Assembly (NCBI RefSeq): GCF_018310345.1
Contig: NZ_JAGXBY010000009.1
Coordinates: 1 to 64,000, forward strand
Length of the DNA stretch: 64,000 nucleotides
From: Ornithinibacillus massiliensis
GTDB lineage: Bacteria > Bacillota > Bacilli > Bacillales > Amphibacillaceae
Direction: 5' to 3'
Part shown: positions 63,270 through 64,000 of the stretch, one piece after another
How positions within the stretch are numbered: the stretch's first letter is position 1
Layout: each line of letters begins with the position of its first letter
Program-made: the position numbers and the translations under genes
Notes under the pieces: generated by a model
Told to the model about the DNA's origin: nothing
The model's input: only the letters and a program-made list of their open reading frames with translations
The model's database searches: none

Positions 63270-63311
63270 CTACCCTCCTTAGAACAAGCATAGATTTGTA
63301 CTGAGGAGGTA
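63270..63311 (+). promoter_or_regulatory. Hairpin enclosing the yunB ribosome binding site
   Basis: CTACCCTCCTTAG (63270-63282) faces CTGAGGAGGTA (63301-63311). CTCCT pairs with AGGAG, and TACC with GGTA, around an 18-nt loop. The paired strand is the yunB Shine-Dalgarno. It could also act as a weak terminator for the HD-GYP gene, since TTTTT follows. Confidence 0.5.
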
Positions 63312-63316
63312 TTTTT

Positions 63317-64000
63317 ATGAGAAGGCATCGAATCGGTTTTAAAGGTGGAAGAACAACACCTCCATCGCGATATATATTAATGGTTTCATTTATATTAGTT
63401 ATTGTGATAACGTATTTTAGCTTAGAATTTATTGATAAGAAGATAACCCCGACCATCATGGAAGTTGCAGAGACAAAAACAAGGGAATTTGCTACTAGAG
63501 GAATTAACTCAGCTGTAAAGTTTGCTGAAGAATATACGTTTGAAGATGTGGCTATAACAGAAAAAAATGAGGCTGGTTATATTTCGATAGTCGGTTGGGA
63601 TTCCTCTGTTGTTAATAAGATCAATCGAGCTGCAACAGACCGTGTGGAAGAGTTTTTTCATAGTATGAATCGAGGAACTCCTCCCCAATATAGCGACCCT
63701 CTTGGAGAACCAGACGTGTATGGGAACACGGTGGAAGAACTAGTTGATCGTGATCCAACTGTTATCGAAATACCAATCGGCCAAGCAACTGGGAATTCTA
63801 TTTTAGCTAATCTAGGTCCAAGGTTACCGGTTAACTTAGAGCTAGTAGGTAGTGTTGAGACAGAATTAATAGAGGAAAAAGAACAGTTAGGGATTAATAA
63901 TGTCTTTGTTTCACTCTATGTTCAGGTAGAGGCAGATGTCCAAATTGTTATACCATTTACAACGGAAGTGACAAAAGTAAGTACTAGAATATTGATTGAC
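63317..64000 (+). CDS. yunB: Sporulation protein YunB (partial, runs off the window)
   Basis: The first 228 codons are present. A basic N-terminus (MRRHRIGFKGGRTT), a membrane helix (about 20-41), then an outer domain with DKKITPTIMEVAETKTREFA (about 43-62) and the conserved PIGQATGNSILANLGPRLPV (about 154-173), as in Bacillus YunB, needed for efficient sporulation and expressed in the mother cell. ATG follows GAGGAGGT. The 3' end lies beyond 64000. Confidence 0.93.
   Translation, partial: MRRHRIGFKGGRTTPPSRYILMVSFILVIVITYFSLEFIDKKITPTIMEVAETKTREFATRGINSAVKFAEEYTFEDVAITEKNEAGYISIVGWDSSVVNKINRAATDRVEEFFHSMNRGTPPQYSDPLGEPDVYGNTVEELVDRDPTVIEIPIGQATGNSILANLGPRLPVNLELVGSVETELIEEKEQLGINNVFVSLYVQVEADVQIVIPFTTEVTKVSTRILID

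Overview
The window is chromosomal DNA from an AT-rich, spore-forming member of the Bacillaceae. The evidence is the low-GC codon use, strong AGGAGG-type ribosome binding sites with many TTG and GTG starts, a T-box, an S-box and a guanidine-I riboswitch, a FadR operator, the sporulation gene yunB, and long stretches in the order of the Bacillus subtilis yus-yur(suf)-yun region. The nested palindromic intergenic repeats suggest a relative of Oceanobacillus or Virgibacillus; that last step is inference. I saw no rRNA, tRNA, CRISPR array, prophage or transposase.

Layout. 1-2.4 kb: glpP-glpK. 2.4-6.6 kb: an SPFH membrane protein with a small ribbon-helix-helix gene, then a Met T-box and a frameshifted second methionyl-tRNA synthetase, flanked by two near-identical 21-bp-period repeat arrays. 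6.6-13.5 kb: aroD; an ECF sigma factor, anti-sigma and large TPR membrane protein; a DeoR regulator with a MurA paralogue that has Asp in place of the catalytic Cys. 13.5-25.3 kb: assorted single genes (coiled-coil protein, M42 peptidase, methyltransferase, TrhA, DUF1836, luciferase-like monooxygenase, CwlO-like hydrolase, BCCT transporter, broken YitT gene, CNNM/CBS protein). 25.6-30.2 kb: MoxR ATPase, DUF58 and two tandem paralogous membrane proteins. 30.2-33.9 kb: guanidine riboswitch with an SMR exporter pair, converging on a znuC-znuB-zur-crcB-crcB operon. 34.6-46.5 kb: fadN-fadA-fadE, an APH-family gene, yusI-gcvH-yusF-yusE, and metNPQ under an S-box. 46.5-53.0 kb: an accessory beta-lactam-response island built like a staphylococcal mec complex (MecI/BlaI and MecR1/BlaR1 divergent from a MecA-like PBP), followed by a second class B PBP. 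53.9-59.1 kb: sufCDSUB. 59.4-64 kb: TauE/SafE permease, YunD, YunC, an HD-GYP protein and yunB, which is cut by the window end.

The most unusual structure is a set of four intergenic arrays of a short motif repeated about every 21 bp, two helical turns. Three arrays carry TCGCGCGA-like motifs and one carries a GTCGCATCTA-like motif. All lie just 3' of plus-strand genes, three of them past a recognisable terminator. Two CGCGCGA arrays are an exact-offset duplication around the metS cassette. The third keeps the same run of interval lengths although its spacers have largely changed. The mec-like island, sitting at the metNPQ/suf junction, is the most interesting gene-level finding. Two genes (metS and the yitT-like gene) carry one-base indels that may be real decay or sequencing error.
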